Below are positions 30,834 to 40,625 of a stretch of DNA of 64,000 bases, in pieces. The DNA comes from Undibacterium sp. KW1 (GTDB taxonomy: Bacteria; Pseudomonadota; Gammaproteobacteria; Burkholderiales; Burkholderiaceae_D). Location of the stretch: positions 372,001-436,000 of the forward strand of contig NZ_AP018439.1 of assembly GCF_009937955.1 (NCBI RefSeq), read 5' to 3'. Both the position numbers and the translations under genes were made by a program. Under the pieces are notes generated by a model. It made no database searches. It was not told the origin of the DNA and saw only the letters and a program-made list of their open reading frames with translations. How positions within the stretch are numbered: the first letter of the stretch is position 1; each line of letters starts with the position of its first letter.

Positions 30834-31238
30834 ATGCTGAATATGTCTTCTGCTGTTGCAAAATCATCTATCCCCAAGCCCACGGCATCTGAGCTCAATT
30901 TGCTCAAGGTGCTGTGGCAGCATGGTCCCATGAGTGCCAAGCAATTGCATGAAACCATACAGGACGAGCGCCCCGACCTGGCCTATGCCACGGTCTTGCG
31001 TCACCTGCAAATCATGCACGGCAAGGGTATATTGACGCGGGATGAGAGCCAGCGCTCGCATGTGTATGCACCCTCGCAAGAGCAGGATTCGCTGCAAACC
31101 AATTTGCTCAAGGACATGATACAAAAAGTCTTTGCCGGTTCTGGCAAAGCGCTGGTGCTGGCTGCCTTGCGTGGCCATGTCACGGATAAAGAACGTGATG
31201 AAATCGAACAGATCATGCAGGATGAAAAAAAATCATGA
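30834..31238 (+). CDS. BlaI/MecI-family transcriptional repressor
   Basis: 134 residues with the Penicillinase_R winged helix (about 15-85; LLKVLWQHGPMSAKQLHETI and YATVLRHLQIMHGKGIL) and a C-terminal dimerisation helix. In staphylococci, BlaI represses its own operon and the beta-lactamase gene and is removed after BlaR1 signalling. Its last bases overlap the start of the M56 protease gene by four, so the two are translationally coupled. The start is the ATG at 30834 or the one three codons later. Confidence 0.93.
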   Translation: MLNMSSAVAKSSIPKPTASELNLLKVLWQHGPMSAKQLHETIQDERPDLAYATVLRHLQIMHGKGILTRDESQRSHVYAPSQEQDSLQTNLLKDMIQKVFAGSGKALVLAALRGHVTDKERDEIEQIMQDEKKS

Positions 31239-33073
31239 TGCCAGCTTCCACATACGCAGAATACACACTCGCTGAATTGCTGGGCTGGCCGCTGCTGCAT
31301 TTTGTCTGGCAGGGTGCACTGATCGCCAGTATCTGCGCCATTTTGCTGGCTGTGACCCGCAATGCCCGTCCACAATTGCGGTATGCACTGGCTTGCACGG
31401 CAATGCTGGCTTGTTTGTTGTGGCCAGCGCTCGGCATAGTGCAGCAATGGCAAGAACCGCAAACCATCAACCTCGAAACAGCCATACAACTGGCCGGCAA
31501 AGCCAGCATTTCACTGGACCTTGTCTGGGTCAGGCAAAGCCTGCTTGCTGCACAGATAGAGGCCTGGTTGCCGCTGGTAGTCACCCTGTGGAGCATGGGT
31601 GTGCTATTGATGTTGATGCGCCTGGCACTGGGCTTGCTGTGGGTGTATCGCCTTGGCCAGCATGGCAATGATATTGCAGTCTTGACGCAGCAATGGCAGG
31701 CACGCACCAATCAATTGGCGTATCAATTTGCTATACGCCGCCAGGTGCAGGTGAAGTTCCAGAAAGACTTGTTAAGCCCGGTCACTTATGGCTGTATCAA
31801 GCCTGTCGTGGTCATGCCTGCGTCCTTGCTGACCGGCATGCCACCCGACATGATAGAAGCCTTGCTGGCACATGAACTGGCCCACATCAAGCGCTGGGAT
31901 TATGTCGTCAACCTTTTGCAAAACCTGGTCTTGTCGCTGCTGTTTTATCATCCTGCAGTGTGGTGGATTTCCAAGCGCATCGATGCAGAAAGAGAACTGA
32001 TTGCCGACGACATGGCAGCCGCGATGCTGGGCCAGACCCGCCCACTGGCGCGTGCCCTGCAAGTGCTGGATAAATTGCAGATCGCTGCAATGCCGCAAGC
32101 CGCGATGGCGGCCAGCGGTGGTGATTTGCTGTCACGCATCAAACGCCTGGTGCGCCCTGATTCACAACCCTGGCACTGGAAGATGGCCGCGCCCGTGCTC
32201 GGTATTGCTGCGGCACTGTTGCTGGTATTGCAAACCCAGGTGAATGCCACACCAGAATCATCAGAGCCCTCAGTGCCATCAGCCCCAGTTGCCGCCGCAA
32301 AAGCAGAACCGGTTACCCACATCAGCGCCTATGTCAAAACCAGTTCAGAACATGTACTGGTGGTGGATGAACAAAGTGGCAAAGTCTTGCTGGAAAAAAA
32401 TGCCGACACTATCGTGCCCATCGCATCCATTAGCAAACTGATGACAGCCATGGTGACGCTGGATGCAAAACTGGATAAAGATGAAGCCATCACCATCAGC
32501 AAAGAAGACGTGGCAGGCTGGCATACCAACCAGGTCAAGCTGCAGCCAGGCACGGTGCTGTCACGCCAGACCCTGCTGGAGTTGGCGCTGATTCCTTCCA
32601 GCAATGCGGCTGCCAAGGCACTGGCCAGGACTTATCCTGGTGGCAAGCCCGCTTTTGTGGCAGCCTTGCAAAGCAAGACGGCCAGCCTGGGTTTGCAGGC
32701 TACCCATCTGGAAGAAGCGGCAGGCATCTCACCCAATAACCGCTCGAATGCCAGAGATATTGCACTGCTGGTCAAGGCCGCAGCCAGCTACCCGGAATTG
32801 CGCAAGCTCGCCAGCCGCAGTGAAGGCAGCTATACCGTCGCCGGCCTAAGCTATGACTACCAGAGCACCAACAGCCTGACGGCCAGCAAGGACTGGGACA
32901 TCAGTATCTCAAAAACCGGTTACTCCAAAATCGCAGGCCGCTGCCTGACCATGCGTACTACCATCGCTGGCAAGCCCGTCATCATGGTCTTGCTGAATGC
33001 AAAAAACAGCGATGTACGTACTGATGACGTGATGCACATACGCACGGCGCTGGAAACTGCCAAGCCCGGCTAA
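31235..33073 (+). CDS. BlaR1-like M56 metalloprotease fused to an S11 (PBP7-like) domain
   Basis: 612 residues. The N-terminal half (about 1-335) is an M56 integral membrane metalloprotease with several membrane helices and the zinc motif HELAH at 213-217. A final helix (about 318-337) leads to a Ser/Pro/Ala linker and an extracytoplasmic domain (about 360-612) that resembles PBP7/PbpG D-Ala-D-Ala endopeptidases: S398-x-x-K401, S455-x-N457 and K560-T-G. The S11 part has no signal peptide of its own, which argues for a genuine fusion. Classical BlaR1 carries a class D beta-lactamase-like sensor here. A beta-lactam or cell-wall sensor that activates proteolysis of the coupled BlaI is inferred. 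Confidence 0.9.
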   Translation: MMPASTYAEYTLAELLGWPLLHFVWQGALIASICAILLAVTRNARPQLRYALACTAMLACLLWPALGIVQQWQEPQTINLETAIQLAGKASISLDLVWVRQSLLAAQIEAWLPLVVTLWSMGVLLMLMRLALGLLWVYRLGQHGNDIAVLTQQWQARTNQLAYQFAIRRQVQVKFQKDLLSPVTYGCIKPVVVMPASLLTGMPPDMIEALLAHELAHIKRWDYVVNLLQNLVLSLLFYHPAVWWISKRIDAERELIADDMAAAMLGQTRPLARALQVLDKLQIAAMPQAAMAASGGDLLSRIKRLVRPDSQPWHWKMAAPVLGIAAALLLVLQTQVNATPESSEPSVPSAPVAAAKAEPVTHISAYVKTSSEHVLVVDEQSGKVLLEKNADTIVPIASISKLMTAMVTLDAKLDKDEAITISKEDVAGWHTNQVKLQPGTVLSRQTLLELALIPSSNAAAKALARTYPGGKPAFVAALQSKTASLGLQATHLEEAAGISPNNRSNARDIALLVKAAASYPELRKLASRSEGSYTVAGLSYDYQSTNSLTASKDWDISISKTGYSKIAGRCLTMRTTIAGKPVIMVLLNAKNSDVRTDDVMHIRTALETAKPG

Positions 33074-33165
33074 ACCACAGTCCCATTTACACACTGACTG
33101 TCCTGCGCCCTGAACCCTGAACGGCGCAAGGACCAGTCACACCCGTTACAACCCTTAATCTGTCG

Positions 33166-35364
33166 ATGAAAGAAAACATCATGCTTTTTCAGCAGGCATC
33201 AACACGTCTATCTACCATAGCGCTCAGTGTTCTGGCACTGTTTGCCGGTAAGCAGGCGTTGGCACAACAACAGGCACAGCAAACACCGCAACAGGTAGAA
33301 ATCAATGCAAAGTCACAACCCAATCGCGATCGTCAAGACGATGTCGGCATGCGCAGCATCTATGGCCGTGAAGACATAGAAAAATACGGGGATACCAATC
33401 TCAGCGAAGTCTTGAAACGCCTGCCCGGCATCAGTGTCACCGAGAGCAAGGGCAAGGGCGCAGAGATACGCATGCGCGGCCTCGGTAATGGTTACACCCA
33501 GATATTATTGAATGGACAGACCACGCCGGTAGGTTTCACCATAGATAGCATCGCCCCTGACTTGATAGAAAAAATAGAAGTCATGCGTGTCGCCAGCGCC
33601 GATGTCAGTGCCCAGAGTATTGCTGGAACGATCAATATCATCCTCAAGAAAAAAAGCAGCAACCAGGCGACAGAAATCAAAGCAAATGCCAGCCTGCAGG
33701 CCGGACGTTTGTCGGGCAACCTGTCATGGAGTTTGGGAAATCAGTTTGACGATAAACCTGAAATTTCTTATGTGCTGGCAGGTACCTTGGAGAGCAATGT
33801 CAATCAGCTCAATACCTTGGCGACGGAAAGCCAGTCTGAACGCGCGAGCATGCGTGATGCATGGGAAACGACAGCAGACAGACAACTGCAGCAAAGCCAG
33901 CAAAACCGTCGTGATGCTGCCAGCCTGTCGCCACGCCTGAACTGGAAAATCAATGCGCAAGACAGTCTGAGCTGGCAGGGCAATTTGACTCTCGCCAGGC
34001 AGGAGCAGACCAAGCAGGAAAAAGAAAATACCTATGTTGGTGACAGTACCGAGTTCCCGGATAACCACTCCATCTGGAGCGCCCACGTATTCACCTCGCG
34101 TAACGATCTGAGTTGGGAGCGACGCCTCGCCGACAGCGCCAGGCTGAGCATGAACCTGGGCTGGAACAGCCTGGACAGATCGACCAAATTTCATTTCTGG
34201 GGCAAGGACAATGCAGGGACATTAAAAATACATCGTTATGTCACAGGTGATGCCGATGAAAATGAATACCGCTTCAATGGCAAATACCTGGCACCGTATT
34301 CAGAATCACATGTGCTGAGTCTGGGCTGGGAAGCCAGTCGGGCATTGCGTCATGAAAACCGTAATGAGCAGGAATTCACTACACTGCCTGACAGCGCACA
34401 CGACTACCAGGCCAGCTTGCAAAAACTGGCCGTTTATCTGCAGGATGAATGGACCATCAATAATGCCTGGTCAGCTTACCTGGGTTTGCGCATGGAGCGT
34501 ATCAGCAGCAATAGCAAAGAAGCAGGTAATTTTGATTTTCAAAATAATGCCAGCATGCTCAGTCCTATACTGCAAAGCGTCTGGAAGCTCGACGCCCAAA
34601 GACAATGGCGCATGGCACTCAACCGCAGTTTCAAATTGCCTACCGTGGGTAATCTCGTACCACGCCTGTTCCGCATCGATAACAACAATACCCCGCTCAA
34701 TTCAGATTTTCAGGGCAATCCCAACTTGCGGCCAGAACGCGCCTGGGGCATGGAGCTGGCTTATGAGCACTACCTGACTGAGAATAGCGTCATCAGCGCC
34801 AACACCTATTGGCGACGGATAGATGATGTCATGCTCGAGCAGACTACACAGATTGGCAGCACCTGGGTCAGCAGTCTCGCCAACAATGGTCGCGCCTGTA
34901 TCCTTGGTCTGGAAATTGAGGCAAAACTGAACTTGCAGCAACTGGCGTCCAGCATGCCAGTGCTGGAGCTGCGCGCCACTTTCAACCGCAACTGGTCAAG
35001 GGTAGAACAAGTGCCCGGCCCTGATAACCATCTGGCACAACAGGCGGGTTTGATGGTCAGTGCTGGTGCCGACTACCAGATCAATCCCGCCTTGCGGGTG
35101 GGGGCAGATTACAGCTATCAGGCCGCAAATAATATTCGTGAATCAGCTTATCTGACAGGGCACAACAGCCCCAGACGTCATCTCGATATCTACCTGGCCT
35201 GGAAGCAAAACAAGCAAAGTCAGTTGCGTTTTTCAGTCAGTAATGTGCTGCAACAAGACAAGCTCGACAGCGGCATCTATACCAATGCAGTTTCACGCTG
35301 GACAGATATCAATCAACAACAGTCAGCGCGAACCTGGCGGCTGGTATGGGAAGTGAAGTTGTAA
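33166..35364 (+). CDS. TonB-dependent outer membrane receptor
   Basis: 732 residues: signal peptide (cleavage near QALAQQQ), plug domain (about 60-155; LSEVLKRLPGISVTE, then the MRGLGNGYTQILLNG segment) and a long 22-strand-type barrel. It imports an unidentified ligand such as a siderophore, glycan or peptide using TonB energy. It lies 92 bp downstream of the M56-S11 gene and 78 bp upstream of ampC on the same strand, with no terminator seen between. An ATG at 33181 is an alternative start. Confidence 0.9.
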   Translation: MKENIMLFQQASTRLSTIALSVLALFAGKQALAQQQAQQTPQQVEINAKSQPNRDRQDDVGMRSIYGREDIEKYGDTNLSEVLKRLPGISVTESKGKGAEIRMRGLGNGYTQILLNGQTTPVGFTIDSIAPDLIEKIEVMRVASADVSAQSIAGTINIILKKKSSNQATEIKANASLQAGRLSGNLSWSLGNQFDDKPEISYVLAGTLESNVNQLNTLATESQSERASMRDAWETTADRQLQQSQQNRRDAASLSPRLNWKINAQDSLSWQGNLTLARQEQTKQEKENTYVGDSTEFPDNHSIWSAHVFTSRNDLSWERRLADSARLSMNLGWNSLDRSTKFHFWGKDNAGTLKIHRYVTGDADENEYRFNGKYLAPYSESHVLSLGWEASRALRHENRNEQEFTTLPDSAHDYQASLQKLAVYLQDEWTINNAWSAYLGLRMERISSNSKEAGNFDFQNNASMLSPILQSVWKLDAQRQWRMALNRSFKLPTVGNLVPRLFRIDNNNTPLNSDFQGNPNLRPERAWGMELAYEHYLTENSVISANTYWRRIDDVMLEQTTQIGSTWVSSLANNGRACILGLEIEAKLNLQQLASSMPVLELRATFNRNWSRVEQVPGPDNHLAQQAGLMVSAGADYQINPALRVGADYSYQAANNIRESAYLTGHNSPRRHLDIYLAWKQNKQSQLRFSVSNVLQQDKLDSGIYTNAVSRWTDINQQQSARTWRLVWEVKL

Positions 35365-35442
35365 TCCGGCCCGGCAGCATCTCTCCATTTTTAAAACATT
35401 GGCTGTTAAAACAACAGCTAAAAAAACTTTTAGGAAAATAAA

Positions 35443-36603
35443 ATGAAATCAGTCGTCCTGCATTTCTATCAAATCAGCATCTTATTCATCGCAGCCATGT
35501 TCAGCCTGACAGCCACGAGCGCAGAAACTGACCAGCTCAAACGTGTCGTTGATGAGGCCATACTCCCGGTACAGGAGAAAAATGCCATCCCTGGCATGGC
35601 CGTCGGAATTTTCGTCAATGGCAAACAATATGTGTTCAACTACGGGCTCGCATCCAAAGCCGGGAATGTTCCCGTCACCGATAACACCTTGTTTGAGATA
35701 GGTTCCATCAGCAAAACCTTTATCGCCACCATGACCACGCTGGCACAGGGCAGAGGAAAACTGGCTTTGAACGACAAGGTCGCTGACCACATTGCCAGCC
35801 TCAAAGGCTCGCAGTTTGGCGAGACTAGCCTGCTGAGCCTGGCAACGCACACGACAGGCGGCTTGCCCCAGCAGGTTCCTGAGGAAGTGATCAGTGATGA
35901 GCAACTGATCACCTATCTCAAGAACTGGAAGGCAGATCATATCCAGGGCACATACCGCACTTACAGCAATATCAGCATAGGCCTGCTCGGTGTTATCGCA
36001 GCCCAGAGCCTGCAGCAGCCCTTTGCCACCATCATGCAGGAACAGATATTTCCCACTCTGGGCATGAATAATAGTTACATTGTTGTGCCAGAAAGAAAAC
36101 GTGCAGACTATGCGCAAGGCTATAAAAAGGACGACACCCCGGTACGCATGAGCGAAGATGTTCTCTCGGCAGAAGCCTACGGCGTCAGAACCAGCGCCAG
36201 CGACCTTGTGCAATTCATCCGCGCTAATCTGGGTCAGATGGAACTCTCCCCCGAATTTGCAGCCGCTCTGAAGAACACCCACACCGGCTACTTCAAAGCG
36301 GGTGGCATGACCCAGAGTCTTGTCTGGGAACTTTATCCCTACCCGACAGATATTGCTGCCGTGATCACAGGCTCATCCCGACTCATGGCCTTTGACGCCA
36401 CTCCGGTGACCAAAATCACACCACCGTTCACACCCGGTAAAAACGTCTTTATCCATAAAACCGGCGCCACCGGTGGCTTCGGTGCCTACATCGCCTTTGT
36501 ACCAGCCAGTAACATGGGTATCGTCATCCTGGCCAACAAGAATTATCCAAATCAGACACGCATAGAGACTGCGCAAAAGATTTTGAGGCAGTTGGGCATG
36601 TAG
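35443..36603 (+). CDS. ampC: Class C (AmpC-type) serine beta-lactamase
   Basis: 386 residues with a signal peptide (about 1-26, TATSAET). The class C signatures are all present: S88-I-S-K91 (in LFEIGSISKTF), Y174-S-N176 (in YSNISIGLLG) and K339-T-G341 (in HKTGATGGFGAYIAFVP). These match AmpC more closely than generic S12 esterases, so periplasmic beta-lactam hydrolysis is likely. AmpR, the usual regulator of chromosomal ampC, is not present; a BlaI/M56-S11 pair lies two genes upstream. Confidence 0.9.
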   Translation: MKSVVLHFYQISILFIAAMFSLTATSAETDQLKRVVDEAILPVQEKNAIPGMAVGIFVNGKQYVFNYGLASKAGNVPVTDNTLFEIGSISKTFIATMTTLAQGRGKLALNDKVADHIASLKGSQFGETSLLSLATHTTGGLPQQVPEEVISDEQLITYLKNWKADHIQGTYRTYSNISIGLLGVIAAQSLQQPFATIMQEQIFPTLGMNNSYIVVPERKRADYAQGYKKDDTPVRMSEDVLSAEAYGVRTSASDLVQFIRANLGQMELSPEFAAALKNTHTGYFKAGGMTQSLVWELYPYPTDIAAVITGSSRLMAFDATPVTKITPPFTPGKNVFIHKTGATGGFGAYIAFVPASNMGIVILANKNYPNQTRIETAQKILRQLGM

Positions 36604-36758
36604 ATCATGCGTTATATCCGGAGTAAGGTGAAGCCCAAATAGTGAAATTTGAAAATGCCTTTCAAGTCCTGCGCCAGTTGTCTAAATAATTTGCTGGCGC
36701 GCGGCAGCTTTTGCTTGATCAGGTAAGCAGAATTTTGTATTGGGGCTTACGCCGCATA

Positions 36759-36794
36759 GTTCTTCTCGCAGCAAATATTCCAATCTGTTAGACT
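36759..36794 (+). repeat. Degenerate terminal CRISPR repeat
   Basis: Compared with the consensus, this repeat has seven substitutions, all within its first 21 bases, while the last 15 bases (CCAATCTGTTAGACT) are unchanged. The conserved part includes the extended -10 element. Degenerate repeats usually mark the oldest end of an array, here the end far from the cas genes. Confidence 0.9.
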
Positions 36795-39700
36795 CCTATC
36801 CGCCTGCGGGTAGGGGGGATTAAAGTTCCGGTCAGAGCACATATCCCAATCTGTTAGACTTTCACGGGTCAGCGGCCACGCTTCGCGCAAGTTCCGGTCA
36901 GAGCACATATCCCAATCTGTTAGACTTAAGGTCGTTGTAGATTCCACCGACCCGCAGTTCCGGTCAGAGCACATATCCCAATCTGTTAGACTCAAAAACA
37001 CGATCGACACAACCATTCGAGTGTTCCGGTCAGAGCACATATCCCAATCTGTTAGACTTTCCCTCTTGTCAGGTATAGCATTCAACCAGTTCCGGTCAGA
37101 GCACATATCCCAATCTGTTAGACTTATGAGCATGCGCATGAATGCCGACCCTCTGTTCCGGTCAGAGCACATATCCCAATCTGTTAGACTGCCTTGGACA
37201 TGCGCGACAGCCTTATCTATGTTCCGGTCAGAGCACATATCCCAATCTGTTAGACTTCAAATGAGCGATGACATCAATGTGAGGCGGTTCCGGTCAGAGC
37301 ACATATCCCAATCTGTTAGACTTACACCAGCGCTGGACGGCATGCAAACAGTGTTCCGGTCAGAGCACATATCCCAATCTGTTAGACTACAGTCGCTGAT
37401 CACAAGCGCCCACATCGTGTTCCGGTCAGAGCACATATCCCAATCTGTTAGACTAGTCAAGGCTGGCATAAATAAGAAAGGATGGTTCCGGTCAGAGCAC
37501 ATATCCCAATCTGTTAGACTTCAATTTGCTCAGCGAAGAAACGGACCAGCGTTCCGGTCAGAGCACATATCCCAATCTGTTAGACTTCAGAACCAGAGCA
37601 CAACATCCATTCAGAAGTTCCGGTCAGAGCACATATCCCAATCTGTTAGACTTTATAACCATTTGACGCGTGATTAAATCCTGTTCCGGTCAGAGCACAT
37701 ATCCCAATCTGTTAGACTCAGAACGCGCAGCCCGTTCAATCCGGTGAAGTTCCGGTCAGAGCACATATCCCAATCTGTTAGACTGAGACAAATGCTGGCA
37801 TGAATTATCAATCAGTTCCGGTCAGAGCACATATCCCAATCTGTTAGACTAGAGGCAAGTTCGTCTGAATAGCCGGGATGGTTCCGGTCAGAGCACATAT
37901 CCCAATCTGTTAGACTAGCGACGTTTTTGCCAAGCGTAGCGATGGAGTTCCGGTCAGAGCACATATCCCAATCTGTTAGACTGCCGTCCAATCGATCAGC
38001 CTCATTGAACAGTTCCGGTCAGAGCACATATCCCAATCTGTTAGACTGATTCTGCTTGTAACCTTCCCACATCTCAAGTTCCGGTCAGAGCACATATCCC
38101 AATCTGTTAGACTTCAGTGCTGCGGCATCGGCAGGCGATATTGGTTCCGGTCAGAGCACATATCCCAATCTGTTAGACTTTTGATCGTGAAGTTGTGGAC
38201 ACATTGATTGTTCCGGTCAGAGCACATATCCCAATCTGTTAGACTCACTTATATGTGCATGGAGAGCAGGGCATAGTTCCGGTCAGAGCACATATCCCAA
38301 TCTGTTAGACTTCATCAAGTATCAATTCGCCAAATAGCTTAGTTCCGGTCAGAGCACATATCCCAATCTGTTAGACTCAAGATACTTTGCAAAGACGGCA
38401 ACGAGTGGTTCCGGTCAGAGCACATATCCCAATCTGTTAGACTTGAGCGCCATCGTGATTTTGGACATATTCTGTTCCGGTCAGAGCACATATCCCAATC
38501 TGTTAGACTACCGCCGTCTATCGAGTCATTAATTGCGGTGTTCCGGTCAGAGCACATATCCCAATCTGTTAGACTAACATCATGGCGACCGTACGCTTAA
38601 CCGAGTTCCGGTCAGAGCACATATCCCAATCTGTTAGACTGGAAGGCGAATACGCCAAGGCCGTCGACATGTTCCGGTCAGAGCACATATCCCAATCTGT
38701 TAGACTCGATCAACAGCAGAATCACCTTGTTGAGGTGTTCCGGTCAGAGCACATATCCCAATCTGTTAGACTTCAAATGAGCGATGACATCAATGTGAGG
38801 CGGTTCCGGTCAGAGCACATATCCCAATCTGTTAGACTGAGAGTTTCAAGGATGATTGCTTGCTGGTCGTTCCGGTCAGAGCACATATCCCAATCTGTTA
38901 GACTTACAGGGTTTCCGGCAACAGGTACAGCCTGGTTCCGGTCAGAGCACATATCCCAATCTGTTAGACTGAGCGCGTCATGTCTAAAAAACCCCTGATT
39001 GTTCCGGTCAGAGCACATATCCCAATCTGTTAGACTTTGCCCACATCACCACTGGCAGACCATACTGTTCCGGTCAGAGCACATATCCCAATCTGTTAGA
39101 CTGGCATCAATCCACGCCTTATTAGCTATCGCGTTCCGGTCAGAGCACATATCCCAATCTGTTAGACTGCGGACGATACGTTGACAAAGATGGTAAGGTT
39201 CCGGTCAGAGCACATATCCCAATCTGTTAGACTTGCCAAGCTGAATCCTCGACCAAGCATGTTGTTCCGGTCAGAGCACATATCCCAATCTGTTAGACTC
39301 CCAGAACTTCCACGCCTCATCAATGACAAGTTCCGGTCAGAGCACATATCCCAATCTGTTAGACTGGCGTAACATTTGAGGTCAAGCCCAATGTAGTTCC
39401 GGTCAGAGCACATATCCCAATCTGTTAGACTACTCCATTGCCACCTGTGTATGTCATCCGGGTTCCGGTCAGAGCACATATCCCAATCTGTTAGACTCTA
39501 TCTGTGCAATTTGATCGCGCAATTCCTGTTCCGGTCAGAGCACATATCCCAATCTGTTAGACTGATTCATCCCACGCGAAGAGGGTGATGTAGTTCCGGT
39601 CAGAGCACATATCCCAATCTGTTAGACTGCGCGTACACGTATCGCGGTACAGCCGCAGGTTCCGGTCAGAGCACATATCCCAATCTGTTAGACTGGACGA

Positions 39701-40222
39701 CTCCAACAAAGAACCAGCAGCAGGGTTCCGGTCAGAGCACATATCCCAATCTGTTAGACTCATTTATCACTCACCTGATTGGATCAATCAGTTCCGGTCA
39801 GAGCACATATCCCAATCTGTTAGACTTACAAATTGGATGGTAGCCGAAAGCTGACTGTTCCGGTCAGAGCACATATCCCAATCTGTTAGACTATCAGACC
39901 TGATTTTTCCATTTAACGAGGAGTTCCGGTCAGAGCACATATCCCAATCTGTTAGACTATCATGCTTGTATATGCAAAACAATATAGGGTTCCGGTCAGA
40001 GCACATATCCCAATCTGTTAGACTGGACGGCATTATATTGCGCCTGCATCCTGAGTTCCGGTCAGAGCACATATCCCAATCTGTTAGACTACGGCGATGA
40101 GTCGTGGCGCGCTCAATGAGGTTCCGGTCAGAGCACATATCCCAATCTGTTAGACTAGTTGAGTCCACATACATACCGCCGCCGCAGTTCCGGTCAGAGC
40201 ACATATCCCAATCTGTTAGACT
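36759..40222 (+). CRISPR. Type II-C CRISPR array, 53 repeats and 52 spacers
   Basis: 36-bp repeats, on the plus strand beginning GTTCCGGTCAGAGCACATAT and ending CCCAATCTGTTAGACT. I located all 53 repeats by position: 48 spacers are 30 bp and 4 are 29 bp (after repeats 19, 28, 37 and 43). The crRNA strand is plus, because the tracrRNA anti-repeat at 44698-44719 is complementary to repeat bases 8-29. Each repeat ends TGTTAGACT, an extended -10 element, so each spacer probably has its own promoter, as described for Neisseria meningitidis type II-C. The spacers at 37257-37286 and 38773-38802 are identical. The region from 36604 to 36758 before the array holds no gene that I can see. Confidence 0.98.
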
Positions 40223-40236
40223 AGAAATGCAATAAG

Positions 40237-40267
40237 CCCCTGATTATTCAGGGGTTTATTGTTTTTT
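40237..40267 (+). terminator. Terminator at the cas-proximal end of the CRISPR array
   Basis: Stem CCCCTGA / TCAGGGG with loop TTAT, followed by TTTATTGTTTTTT on the plus strand. It would stop crRNA transcripts before they run antisense into cas2. The minus-strand side is also fairly T-rich, so it could serve both directions. Confidence 0.85.
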
Positions 40268-40292
40268 GAGGCAAGAAAAATGGCTGAATTCA

Positions 40293-40619
40293 TCAGAATA
40301 AATCGAATTGGTCGGGCATTTTTTTCGCTGCCTGCTTGGCTTTTCCGCGAAAAGTGATGATGCGCTCGTATTGTTTGTCAGTAAATTGTAGGATATTTAC
40401 CTTGCCACCGCTAGGCAGTTTTTGTTCTACGCGCCTGCAATAAGTCTCCACTTGTGTCTGACTCGTGCAAAAGCGCATATACACAGAAAATTGTGACATT
40501 TCAAATCCCATGTCCAGCAAGGAATTGCGAAATTCTGTCGCTGCCTTGCGCTCGGCCTTCTCTATAACGGGTAGGTCAAACATCACTATCATCCACATGA
40601 TGCGATATCCGCTGAGCAT
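40293..40619 (-). CDS. cas2: CRISPR-associated endonuclease Cas2
   Basis: 108 residues with the Cas2 ferredoxin-like fold; the conserved first-strand motif is WMIVMFDLPV. Cas2 bridges Cas1 dimers in the spacer integration complex. It starts six bases after the cas1 stop and ends 70 bases from the last repeat. A start at M8 (MWMIVMFD) is possible. Confidence 0.95.
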   Translation of the reverse strand: MLSGYRIMWMIVMFDLPVIEKAERKAATEFRNSLLDMGFEMSQFSVYMRFCTSQTQVETYCRRVEQKLPSGGKVNILQFTDKQYERIITFRGKAKQAAKKMPDQFDLF

Positions 40620-40625
40620 GGCATA

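Noticed and set aside
36747..40204. Several ORFs with repeated FRSEHISQSVRL or SLTDWDMCSDRN units
   Set aside because: They arise because the repeat-spacer unit is 66 bp (22 codons). They are translations of the CRISPR array, not repeat proteins.
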